Below, piece by piece: positions 1 through 7,408 of a stretch of 18,992 nt of DNA. The position numbers and the translations under genes were made by a program. Positions within the stretch are counted from its first letter, which is position 1. Each line of letters starts with the position of its first letter. Source of the stretch: Candidatus Staskawiczbacteria bacterium (GTDB taxonomy: Bacteria > Patescibacteriota > Minisyncoccia > Minisyncoccales > Staskawiczbacteraceae); assembly GCA_016866675.1 (NCBI GenBank), contig VGLO01000011.1, forward strand, positions 1 through 18,992, in the 5' to 3' direction. The notes below the pieces were generated by a model, which worked only from the letters and a program-made list of their open reading frames with translations, was not told where the DNA came from and ran no database searches.

Positions 1-1
1 A

Positions 2-877
2 AAAAACTTAAATAGTTGGGCTGACCTGGTAATTGATGAAGTTAATACGATTCCTTTTTTTGTAAAATTTTATGCAAAAGAAAAAAATATTTTGCTTGTT
101 CACCAACTTTGCAGACAAATATGGTTTTATGAAATGTTTTTCCCCCTTAACATTGTTGGCTATTTTATTGAGCCATTTTACTTAAAAATTTTATCTGATA
201 AAAAAGTTATCACAATATCTGAAAGCACAAAAAATGATTTAATAAAATTTGGGTTCAAAAAAGAGAATATTTTTATAATCAGAAATTTTATTACTACAAA
301 CCCGATAGAAAATTTATCAGATGCTAAAAAATATGAAAATTTTACAATATTAAGCCTTGGGGCGGTAAGAAAAATGAAAAGAACAAAAGATATTATAAAA
401 TCTTTTGAATTGGCAAAGTTAAAAATTCCTCACCTAAGACTTATTGTTGCAGGAAATGATCAGACAAATTACAGCAAAGAAGTTTTATTACTTGTTAATA
501 AGTCGCAATTTAAAAATGATATAATTTTTTTAGGAAAAGTTAGCTTGGAAAAAAAAATGGAATTGATGCAAAAATGTCACATACTGGCAGTCACTTCCGT
601 TAAAGAGGGTTGGGGGCTTGTTGTCACCGAGGCAAACTCACAGGGAACGCCCGCAATAGCTTATAATGTTGATGGATTGAGAGATAGTATTAAAAATAGT
701 GAAACCGGCCTATTAAGTATAAAAAATAACCCTAAAGGCTTATCTGAACAAATTACTAGCCTACTAAAAAACAAAGAGAAGTATGAAAAAATTAGAAAAA
801 ATTGCTGGGAATTTAGCTTAGATTTTGACATGGACAAAGGGTATAAAGGTTTTTTAAATATAATAAAAAATATATGA
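2..877 (+). CDS. Glycosyltransferase family 4 (GT-B), 5' end cut by window edge
   Basis: The reading frame is open from base 2, so the gene begins left of the window; a TTG at 92 is only an internal codon. The frame before it encodes NSWADLVIDEVNTIPFF, which resembles the N-terminal Rossmann domain of GT4 enzymes. The C-terminal half carries the nucleotide-sugar binding signature of GT4: LSLGAVRKMKRTKDIIKSF, then LRLIVAGND, IIFLGKVS and the GWGLVVTEANSQGTPAIAY segment, whose Glu contacts the donor sugar nucleotide in this family. The protein should transfer a sugar from a nucleotide donor onto a lipid-linked glycan at the inner face of the membrane; donor and acceptor cannot be read from sequence. 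It overlaps the next gene by ATGA (874-877), suggesting translational coupling. Family is secure, specificity unknown. Confidence 0.9.
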   Translation, partial: KNLNSWADLVIDEVNTIPFFVKFYAKEKNILLVHQLCRQIWFYEMFFPLNIVGYFIEPFYLKILSDKKVITISESTKNDLIKFGFKKENIFIIRNFITTNPIENLSDAKKYENFTILSLGAVRKMKRTKDIIKSFELAKLKIPHLRLIVAGNDQTNYSKEVLLLVNKSQFKNDIIFLGKVSLEKKMELMQKCHILAVTSVKEGWGLVVTEANSQGTPAIAYNVDGLRDSIKNSETGLLSIKNNPKGLSEQITSLLKNKEKYEKIRKNCWEFSLDFDMDKGYKGFLNIIKNI

Positions 878-1683
878 GTTTACCACTTATATCGGTTGTA
901 GTTTCCATACACAGACCACCAAAAACAATTAAAAAATGCCTAGAATCAATTAAAAATCAAACATATAAAAATATTGAATTAGTTGTGGTAGATGACTTTG
1001 ATAATAAAGAAAATAAATATTTAGAATTTATTTATAGTAAGGCAAGATATTTTCAAGATGGCCCAGAGAGAAGCATTAAACAGAATAGGGGAGTAAGAGA
1101 GGCGAAGGGTGATTTTATATTAGCGTTAGATCAGGATATGGAGCTTTCAGAGGATGTTATTGAGTTATGTTATAATAAATTGTCTAAAGAAAATATTGTT
1201 GGAGTAAAAATACCTGAGATATCAATAGGAGAGGGGTTTTGGACAAAATGCATAGCCCTTGATAGATACATTAGCTCCGTATTAGAAGACAGCTTAAATG
1301 AATCTTGCAGATTTTTTAGAAAGAAAGATTTTTTGAAAATTGGTGGATATGATAAAGATATTGTAGGAGTAGAGGATTCAGACTTGCATTACAGGTTGTT
1401 AAAGCTGGGAAAAATAAGTAAAATCGAGAGCCTTATCTACCATGATGAAGGAAAAACAAAATTTTGGAGAAGGGTAAAAAAGAAATATTACTACAGTAGA
1501 GCATTCAGAAAATATTTCAAAAGAAGACCGCATATAGCTGTCGCTCAATTTTTTCCTATCAAGTTAGCTTATTTTAAACATCCAATTATACTTATTAAGC
1601 AACCAATAGTTACCCTGGGAATGATAGTGTTGAGGGGATGCGAGGTAGTAGCTGGAGTAATTGGATTTTTTGCATTTAAGTAA
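874..1683 (+). CDS. Glycosyltransferase family 2
   Basis: This 269-residue GT-A type enzyme opens with LISVVVSIHRPPKTIKKCL and VVVDD (residues 37-41), the nucleotide-binding start of GT2 proteins. A DQD at 86-88 stands where the metal-binding DxD is expected, and GVEDSDLHYRLLKLG (165-179) matches the acceptor-side ED motif that contains the catalytic base. The C-terminal 40 residues are partly hydrophobic and may lie on the membrane. The ATG overlaps the stop of the GT4 gene, so the two are probably co-translated in a surface-polysaccharide operon. No Shine-Dalgarno sequence is visible. The stretch encoding IKNQTYK recurs almost unchanged in the GT2 gene at 2518, so the two are related. Sugar specificity cannot be assigned. 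Confidence 0.9.
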   Translation: MSLPLISVVVSIHRPPKTIKKCLESIKNQTYKNIELVVVDDFDNKENKYLEFIYSKARYFQDGPERSIKQNRGVREAKGDFILALDQDMELSEDVIELCYNKLSKENIVGVKIPEISIGEGFWTKCIALDRYISSVLEDSLNESCRFFRKKDFLKIGGYDKDIVGVEDSDLHYRLLKLGKISKIESLIYHDEGKTKFWRRVKKKYYYSRAFRKYFKRRPHIAVAQFFPIKLAYFKHPIILIKQPIVTLGMIVLRGCEVVAGVIGFFAFK

Positions 1684-1688
1684 ACAAT

Positions 1689-2381
1689 ATGAAAAACATC
1701 CTTAATCAAAAACCATCAAATATACTTCATGGCAGATTACTCGCATCCATAAATTTTGTAACTGATGATAATATTTTTGAAAAAAAAATATTAGATATTG
1801 GTTGTGGATATGGATGGTGTGAGTTAAATTTTCTTAGCAGAGGAGCAAGAGAAATTACTGCTACTGAAAAATCAGAAGATGACCTTAAAACAGTAAAAAA
1901 TAATATTGATAACCAAAAAGTTAAGCTGATTGTTTGTGACGCGACAAATTTGCCATTCAGCAATGATAAATTTGATACAGTAGTAATGTGGGATGTTATT
2001 GAGCATATTGCCAAAAAAACAGAGCCCAAAATGTTTTCAGAGGTAAGTAGAGTATTGAAATCTGATGGTCATTTTTATATATCTACACCATATTCATCTT
2101 TTTTTTCAAAATTAACCGACCCAGCATGGTGGCTTACTGGTCATAGACATTATTCTAAAGAAGATATCAATGGGTTTGCAAAAAATCATGGCTTTGAAAT
2201 TATAGAAATAAAATTGGGCGGTGGATGGTGGTCAGTTTTTTCTACTATCAATATGTATATTTCAAAATGGGTATTTCAACGAAAACCTTTTTTTGAAAAA
2301 ATGTTCAATAACAAAGAAAGTAGTGAATACAAAAGGAATAATGGATTCGTAAGTATTTTCGTAAAATTGAAAAAGAAGTAG
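1689..2381 (+). CDS. Class I SAM-dependent methyltransferase
   Basis: The 230-residue protein has a complete class I methyltransferase core. ILDIGCGYG (34-42) is the glycine-rich SAM-binding motif I, Glu60 fits the acidic residue that binds the SAM ribose, CDATNLPF (83-90) is motif II-like, and VVMWDVIEHI (98-107) is the motif IV region typical of the Methyltransf_11/UbiE-type group. ISTPYSSFF follows at the usual post-motif position. The C-terminal part, with several Trp and aromatic residues, probably forms the substrate pocket. It sits five bases after a GT2 gene and before another, so its likely substrate is a sugar of the surface glycan or a lipid-linked intermediate, but this is inference from context. 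No Shine-Dalgarno is seen before the ATG. Confidence 0.85.
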   Translation: MKNILNQKPSNILHGRLLASINFVTDDNIFEKKILDIGCGYGWCELNFLSRGAREITATEKSEDDLKTVKNNIDNQKVKLIVCDATNLPFSNDKFDTVVMWDVIEHIAKKTEPKMFSEVSRVLKSDGHFYISTPYSSFFSKLTDPAWWLTGHRHYSKEDINGFAKNHGFEIIEIKLGGGWWSVFSTINMYISKWVFQRKPFFEKMFNNKESSEYKRNNGFVSIFVKLKKK

Positions 2382-2517
2382 ATACTTTTAAATAAATCAT
2401 GATTGAAAAACAGTACCTTTAAATAAAAAAGGTTAAAAATATTAAACTGTACTCGGACATATGACCTGAATAGGGGATTAGTAAAAAAAATTAATTTGTA
2501 TAAAGAATTTCTTTTAC

Positions 2518-3537
2518 ATGAATGACTTAATTTCAATTATTATCGTAAACTACAATGGAAAAAAATGGCTTCAAGCCTGCCTTGATTCTATTAAAAATCA
2601 AACATACAAAAAGTTTGAGGTAATATTTGTCGACAACAACTCAAACGACGACAGTATTGAATTTGTAAAAAATAATTACAGTTGGATAAATGTTGTAAAA
2701 AACAATGAAAATAATGGGTTTGCGGGGGGAAATATAGGGGGATTAAAAGTAGCCAAGGGAGATTATATATTTTTGTTAAATAACGATACATACATAAAAG
2801 AAGATTGCCTTGAAAAACTAATTGAGGGCTTTAATAAAATTCCAAAGGCAGGATCAATTCAGTCTAAAATAATTATGATGAATGATAATTCAAGACTTGA
2901 TACATGTGGTTCTTACTGGACCAACTCTTCATTTTTATATCACTTTGGCTATGGACAAGATCAATCTCGCCAAAAATATAATCAACCAATACAATTCTTT
3001 TCAAATAAGGGGGCATCAATGATAATAAAAAAAGAAGTTATTGAAAAAATTGGTTTTTTTGACGAAGACTTTTGGTCTTACTATGAAGAAACAGATTTGT
3101 GTCACCGAATGCAAATTGCAGGGTACGAGTGCTGGTATTACCCTGATTCTGTGATTTATCACGCAATTGGTGGTACCTCATTACTTTTTAAAAATGATTT
3201 CATCCAATATCATAATCTGAAAAATAAATTAATGAGCTTTTTAAAAAATTTTCAATTAAAAAATCTTCTATTTGTTTTACCAATTTATTTTTTGATAACA
3301 ATTATTTTGAGCCTATTTTGGCTTGCAAGTGGAAAATTTAGTCATTTTTTATCTGTTTATAAATCTTTTTGGTGGAATATGGTACACTTTAATAGGACTC
3401 GCATAAAAAGATTTAAAATTCAGCGACTAAGAAAAAAGTCAGACAGAGAAATTTTTGAAAAAACTAAAAAAAATCCTCCCATATTATATTACTACTATCT
3501 TTTTGTGGGACTTGAAAAATATAGTGAACATCATTGA
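2518..3537 (+). CDS. Glycosyltransferase family 2, rhamnosyltransferase-like, membrane-tethered
   Basis: This 339-residue protein begins ISIIIVNYNGKKWL and VDNNSNDDS (38-46). It has the NGFAGGNIGG segment (66-75) and LLNNDTY (86-92), where the DxD equivalent lies, then SYYEETDLCHRMQIAG (187-202) and YYPDSVIYHAIGGTS. This set is typical of the WbbL/rhamnosyltransferase-like branch of GT2. A hydrophobic span at about 249-270 followed by many Arg and Lys suggests a membrane anchor with a cytosolic basic tail. A 136-base gap separates it from the previous gene. It holds only a weak TATAAA (2499-2504), a short direct repeat and no Shine-Dalgarno, so an independent promoter is possible but unproven. 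The stop is TGA. The donor may be a deoxysugar nucleotide; this is inference. Confidence 0.9.
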   Translation: MNDLISIIIVNYNGKKWLQACLDSIKNQTYKKFEVIFVDNNSNDDSIEFVKNNYSWINVVKNNENNGFAGGNIGGLKVAKGDYIFLLNNDTYIKEDCLEKLIEGFNKIPKAGSIQSKIIMMNDNSRLDTCGSYWTNSSFLYHFGYGQDQSRQKYNQPIQFFSNKGASMIIKKEVIEKIGFFDEDFWSYYEETDLCHRMQIAGYECWYYPDSVIYHAIGGTSLLFKNDFIQYHNLKNKLMSFLKNFQLKNLLFVLPIYFLITIILSLFWLASGKFSHFLSVYKSFWWNMVHFNRTRIKRFKIQRLRKKSDREIFEKTKKNPPILYYYYLFVGLEKYSEHH

Positions 3538-3639
3538 AATTATAGAATTGCAAACATTTTCAAATCTTGGAAAAGGGAAGACAGGAGTGCATATTACTGC
3601 AAATAAAAACAGCTTATGGTAAATTATTTTTATACTTGT

Positions 3640-3671
3640 TATAATTTAGCCTAGATTTTTTAATAATGGAG
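3640..3671 (+). promoter_or_regulatory. Candidate -10 box and Shine-Dalgarno ahead of the methyltransferase pseudogene
   Basis: A perfect TATAAT lies at 3640-3645 in a 145-base gap, and GGAG at 3668-3671 lies 11 bases before the ATG at 3683. No convincing -35 hexamer is found 16-18 bases upstream of the -10. If real, the signals show that the now broken gene once had its own promoter and a leader of about 30 bases. Confidence 0.45.
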
Positions 3672-3682
3672 ACTCGATATCA

Positions 3683-4366
3683 ATGCGGCAGCCAAATAAG
3701 TTAATATTATTTTATATGTATAAAATTTATAAAGATTACCAAAAAATTAACTATAAAATTAAACTGGTAAGTCAAGATTTAATAAATTTAAGAAATTTTC
3801 TTTATAGTCAATATATTTTTATAGCAAAAAAGGTAAAACCAGAGTCAGATGTTTTTGAAATTGGATCTGGAATTGGAGCATTTTACAGTTTACTGCCCAA
3901 AGAAATACAGAACACATATTTAGGCATAGACTTAGACAAAGATGCGGTTAACTTTGCAAATAAAATCCTAAAGACCAAATCTTTCATTTATCAATCCCTA
4001 GAAGACTTTGGTGGTACCAAGAAATTCAAAACTATATATGCATTTGAAGTTTTAGAGCATCTTCAAAACCCAAAAAATCAAATAAAAAAAATATTCAACT
4101 TATTATAAGAAGATGGAAAATTTATAGCCACAACTCCTTACCCATACAAAAAAAACATAATAAATGATAAAACGCATATTTATGTGCTTTAACCAGAAGC
4201 ATGGAAAAAAAATTTATTAGAAAGTGGATTTAAGGCTGTAGAATTTTTTCCAATTAGCTTATTTCCTTTTTTATGGAGAATTAATAAAAAGCTAAACATA
4301 ATAATTCCATTCAAAGTACCATTTAAAGGCTTTGTATCAACCTATCTTTTTATTGCAAAAAAATAA
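3683..4366 (+). pseudogene. Class I SAM methyltransferase interrupted by two in-frame TAA codons
   Basis: The frame starting at ATG 3683 stops at TAA 4106-4108 (codon 142). The same frame continues with homologous sequence (EDGKFIATTPYPYKK), meets a second TAA at 4190-4192 (codon 170), then reads on (PEAWKKNLLESGFKAVEFF) to a final TAA at 4364-4366. With both stops read through, the product would be 227 residues, the size of the neighbouring methyltransferases (230 and 229). Motif I is FEIGSGIGAF, followed by YLGIDLD and FEVLEHL. The first stop aligns with Lys (AAA) in both intact neighbours (RVLKSDG, KLLKKNG), so a single A-to-T change explains it. No frameshift is needed. The simplest reading is a recent pseudogene; readthrough or a truncated 141-residue product are alternatives. 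Confidence 0.75.
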
Positions 4367-4372
4367 CTATAT

Positions 4373-4378
4373 TATAAT
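4373..4378 (+). promoter_or_regulatory. -10 box of a probable leaderless promoter
   Basis: A perfect TATAAT ends six bases before the ATG at 4385, so a start point seven bases downstream would fall on the A of the start codon. TTGCAA at 4353-4358 is a possible -35 box, but its 14-base spacing is short. There is no Shine-Dalgarno before this gene, as expected for a leaderless message. Confidence 0.5.
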
Positions 4379-4384
4379 TATCAA

Positions 4385-5074
4385 ATGAAAACCGAAAAAA
4401 ATTACTATAATTCTCAAGATTTAGTTGAAGTTTCAAGAAGAGGTTATTATTCAGAAAAGATATCGTTTATAACCCGTAATCTTTCAAAAATTAAACTCAC
4501 CAATAACAACCTCAAAATATTAGATATTGCCTCAAATGACGGGCACCTCGCCTCAATGTATAAAAATTATGGAGAAGTGACTGTAAATGAAATGAATAAA
4601 GAAGGAATTGCTCTTTGTAAGAAAAGGGGTCTTAATTGCATTGAAGGCGATTTTTTTGAAATTCCAGAATCATATAATGGAAAATTCGATGTGGTAATTG
4701 CAACTGACATAATTGAACATGTCTTTGATACCGACGAGTTTTTAAGCAAAATAAGTAAGCTTTTAAAAAAAAATGGTGTACTACTCTTAACTACTGCCAA
4801 TGTTGCATCATTTGCTAGAAGAGTTATGCTACTTTTTGGATTAAATCCCTTTCTAGAATTCAGCACTTTGCTTCCATATGAAGAATTCAATGTTGGCCAC
4901 ATAAGATACTACACTTTAAAAAACCTATATTCACAGCTTAAAATGTGCAATTTTTCTAATATTAAAATAACCGGTGATAAAATAAACTTTTCAAGTAAAA
5001 TTTATTCTAGACTTTTAGCAAGAATGTTTCCTACTTTTGCCAGAAATATTTTGTCTTTTTCTACAAAAAAATAA
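4385..5074 (+). CDS. Class I SAM-dependent methyltransferase (Methyltransf_23-like)
   Basis: The 229-residue protein has motif I as ILDIASNDGHLA (45-56), a non-canonical but known variant in which ASNDG replaces the usual GCGxG. VNEMNKEG follows, with Glu69 in the place of the SAM ribose-binding acid, then EGDFFEIP (87-94) and VVIATDIIEHVFD (103-115), where DIIEH matches this group. KLLKKNGVLLLTTANVASFAR is the usual strand after motif IV. The start is supported by a TATAAT six bases upstream. The stop is followed at once by the ATG of the next gene (TAAATG), so the two are likely co-expressed. Position within the glycan locus suggests methylation of a sugar or lipid-linked glycan, but the substrate is not known. 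Confidence 0.85.
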   Translation: MKTEKNYYNSQDLVEVSRRGYYSEKISFITRNLSKIKLTNNNLKILDIASNDGHLASMYKNYGEVTVNEMNKEGIALCKKRGLNCIEGDFFEIPESYNGKFDVVIATDIIEHVFDTDEFLSKISKLLKKNGVLLLTTANVASFARRVMLLFGLNPFLEFSTLLPYEEFNVGHIRYYTLKNLYSQLKMCNFSNIKITGDKINFSSKIYSRLLARMFPTFARNILSFSTKK

Positions 5075-7408
5075 ATGAAATTTTCAAATAAATTATTACT
5101 TGCTTTTATTTTTTCTGTTTTAATTTCAATCCCTTTTTTTTGGAATATGAAAATAGGGGGAGATGATGGAAAGTTTTATTATCTTTTTCCTTTTGAGTTT
5201 TTGACTAACTTTTCATTAGAAAATATTTTTAATGACCTTGGCTCATTTAACCCTGCACAATTTTTTGTCCCTTTTTCTTTTATTATCTTGGTTTTAAAAA
5301 AGATTATTTTTTTCTTAAATATTCAATCTTTATTATTTGGCCTTAATTTAGGATTTAGTTTTTTGTTTTTTTACTTATTTCTTGAAGTTATAACTGACAA
5401 AGAACGGTCAAATGAAAGTAATTTTCAAGAAAAAATAATCGCTTCTTTATTTTACTCTTTATCCATATTTTCATATTATACTTTATGGAATAGCCAACTA
5501 ACTTCAGTTTATTTGATATCTATATTTCCTTTAATTCTATTTTTTTTCTTTAAATCAGTTAAAGAGAAAAAAATTATCTACTCCGTTTTTGGATGCCTGG
5601 TGTTGTCTTTATTTTCTATTTTTATACTATCTATTCCTTGGTTTTTGGCTCTACTAATCGTAATACTGCCATTTTTTTTCAATTTATTTTTAAAAAACAA
5701 GAAAATATTTACAAAGTATTTATTAATATCACTTGCGCTCCTTTTTATGCTTAACTTGTACTGGACGGTAAACTTTTTCTTATCAATTCAGTCTAGTAGC
5801 ATTAACTCAGTTTTAACAAATATTTCAGATGATTTTAAGCAGGAAAATAATTTACTTATAAATGCTGTGTCGTCAAAAAATAGTGTTTTATACCCAATAT
5901 TCAGCCTTTTTCACAAAGATATACAAATAGACTATAATTGGTCCACAAAAGACATATATTTGTCTTACCTAGCAAAACTCCTGCCAATCAATTTTATTTT
6001 CCTATTTATCATAATAATACCTACGCTATTTTATAAAAAAGAAGATGAGCAAACACAGTTTTTGTATAACATATCTATCATTTCTTGGCTTTTAGCTATA
6101 TTTTTATTCACAGCCAACATCGGAAAGTGGGGTATTCCATTGTTTGCATGGCTTTCAAATAATATTCCAATATTTTTTATTTTTAGGAATATGTATGACA
6201 AATTTGGGCTGGCTTTGGCATTTTCATGGTCTATTTTAATTTTCGTGAGCCTAAAAATTATATTTGGCAGAATCAAAATTACAGGTATTTTTAAAAATAT
6301 TATCACCCTTATAATTTTAGCGGTTATTTTAATCAACTCTTTTCCATTTATTTCTGGAAGCTTTTTTAAACTTCCGATTCACTCTACAAAAAACACCTAT
6401 CCTTCAATAAGTGATTTTAATGATGAATTCTACAAACTTTCAGATTATATAAAAAATATCAAAACAACATCAAAGTTTTTATGGTTACCATTAAACAATG
6501 CAGGGTACACTGTAATATCTGATAAAAAAACAAACAATAACTACTATATTGGCATATCTCCAATAAAAACGCTTACAGGAAAAAATGACTATAGTGGTTT
6601 TTTAAACTTTAATAGTTTTTCAGGTAAAATACAAAAGTTAGTAGCAAACAGAGAATACGAAAATTTACTAAATTCAATTAGTAAACTTAATATTGAGTAT
6701 GTAATTTTAAACAATGATATAAATAATGATCTAAGAGAAAGTTATTTGTACGGCTACAATAAAAAAGCAGATCTTTACGACAATCAAATTAATTCTGAGC
6801 TTTTAGAAAAAATTCTCGGAGAAAAAATAAAAGATTTTGGAAATACATACTCTCTTTATAAAATAAAAGACCAATACTTATCAAAGACTGTTGAGTCAGA
6901 TGATATTTATTTTAAAAAAATAAGTAGCACACATTATGAAGTACTAGTAAAAAACTTAAGCAAGAACCAGAAAATTTCTTTACTAAGTAACTACAGCAAC
7001 TTTTGGAAAATATATATCAATAAAAATCCTAGTGACTTTGAGTGTGGGGATAGAAACTACTACCTAAATAGTAATGGAAAAGAAATTGTAGAGTGCCACA
7101 ATATAAACTCATACAACCCTGTATCTTTTGCATATCTTTTCAAAAAGCCTGTTTTTGATGATTCTCATAAAATTGAATATGACTATGCTAACCAATGGGT
7201 ATTAAACCCAAATTACATCAAGAGTAATTTTTCAAAAGATTATTATAATGAAAATGGCAATTCATCAATAGATGTAGTTTTGACTCTATATTTTAAGCCA
7301 CAAATATATTTTTACATTGGCACAATAATTTCAATAGTCACTCTAATTGGTTGCTTAATTTTTCTTATAATTTTATATAAAAAGCGTGAATATATTAAAA
7401 AACCATAA
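5075..7408 (+). CDS. Large multi-spanning GT-C/YfhO-like membrane protein
   Basis: This 777-residue protein has about 12-13 hydrophobic spans over residues 1-430, an extracytoplasmic domain at about 440-735 and a last span at about 740-765 followed by a basic tail. The first loop contains GGDDGKFYYLFPF (28-40). Acidic residues in the first outer loop are the hallmark of GT-C fold enzymes, which use polyprenyl-phosphate sugars. The outer domain includes LLSNYSNFWKIYINK, which resembles the C-terminal segment of YfhO-like proteins. It starts directly after the methyltransferase stop and overlaps the next gene by 23 bases. A role in transferring a lipid-linked sugar outside the membrane is plausible. 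The exact family cannot be fixed by eye, and a polysaccharide-modifying rather than protein-glycosylating role is equally possible. Confidence 0.7.
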   Translation: MKFSNKLLLAFIFSVLISIPFFWNMKIGGDDGKFYYLFPFEFLTNFSLENIFNDLGSFNPAQFFVPFSFIILVLKKIIFFLNIQSLLFGLNLGFSFLFFYLFLEVITDKERSNESNFQEKIIASLFYSLSIFSYYTLWNSQLTSVYLISIFPLILFFFFKSVKEKKIIYSVFGCLVLSLFSIFILSIPWFLALLIVILPFFFNLFLKNKKIFTKYLLISLALLFMLNLYWTVNFFLSIQSSSINSVLTNISDDFKQENNLLINAVSSKNSVLYPIFSLFHKDIQIDYNWSTKDIYLSYLAKLLPINFIFLFIIIIPTLFYKKEDEQTQFLYNISIISWLLAIFLFTANIGKWGIPLFAWLSNNIPIFFIFRNMYDKFGLALAFSWSILIFVSLKIIFGRIKITGIFKNIITLIILAVILINSFPFISGSFFKLPIHSTKNTYPSISDFNDEFYKLSDYIKNIKTTSKFLWLPLNNAGYTVISDKKTNNNYYIGISPIKTLTGKNDYSGFLNFNSFSGKIQKLVANREYENLLNSISKLNIEYVILNNDINNDLRESYLYGYNKKADLYDNQINSELLEKILGEKIKDFGNTYSLYKIKDQYLSKTVESDDIYFKKISSTHYEVLVKNLSKNQKISLLSNYSNFWKIYINKNPSDFECGDRNYYLNSNGKEIVECHNINSYNPVSFAYLFKKPVFDDSHKIEYDYANQWVLNPNYIKSNFSKDYYNENGNSSIDVVLTLYFKPQIYFYIGTIISIVTLIGCLIFLIILYKKREYIKKP

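Noticed and set aside
92..94. TTG at 92 as the true start of the first gene
   Set aside because: The frame is open to base 2 and the residues before it match the N-terminal domain of GT4 enzymes, so the gene is cut by the window edge.
1727..2029. Minus-strand open frames such as 1727-2029, 2276-2536, 4567-4902, 6031-6336 and 8066-8383
   Set aside because: All lie opposite clear plus-strand genes, have no recognisable motifs or start signals and fit the shadow pattern of AT-rich coding sequence.
4106..4192. A recoded genetic code (stop codon read as an amino acid) as the reason for the two TAA codons in the methyltransferase
   Set aside because: TAA ends many intact genes here at the expected place, and TGA and TAG are also used as stops, so reassignment of TAA is not tenable. 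Local readthrough is left open as a weaker option.
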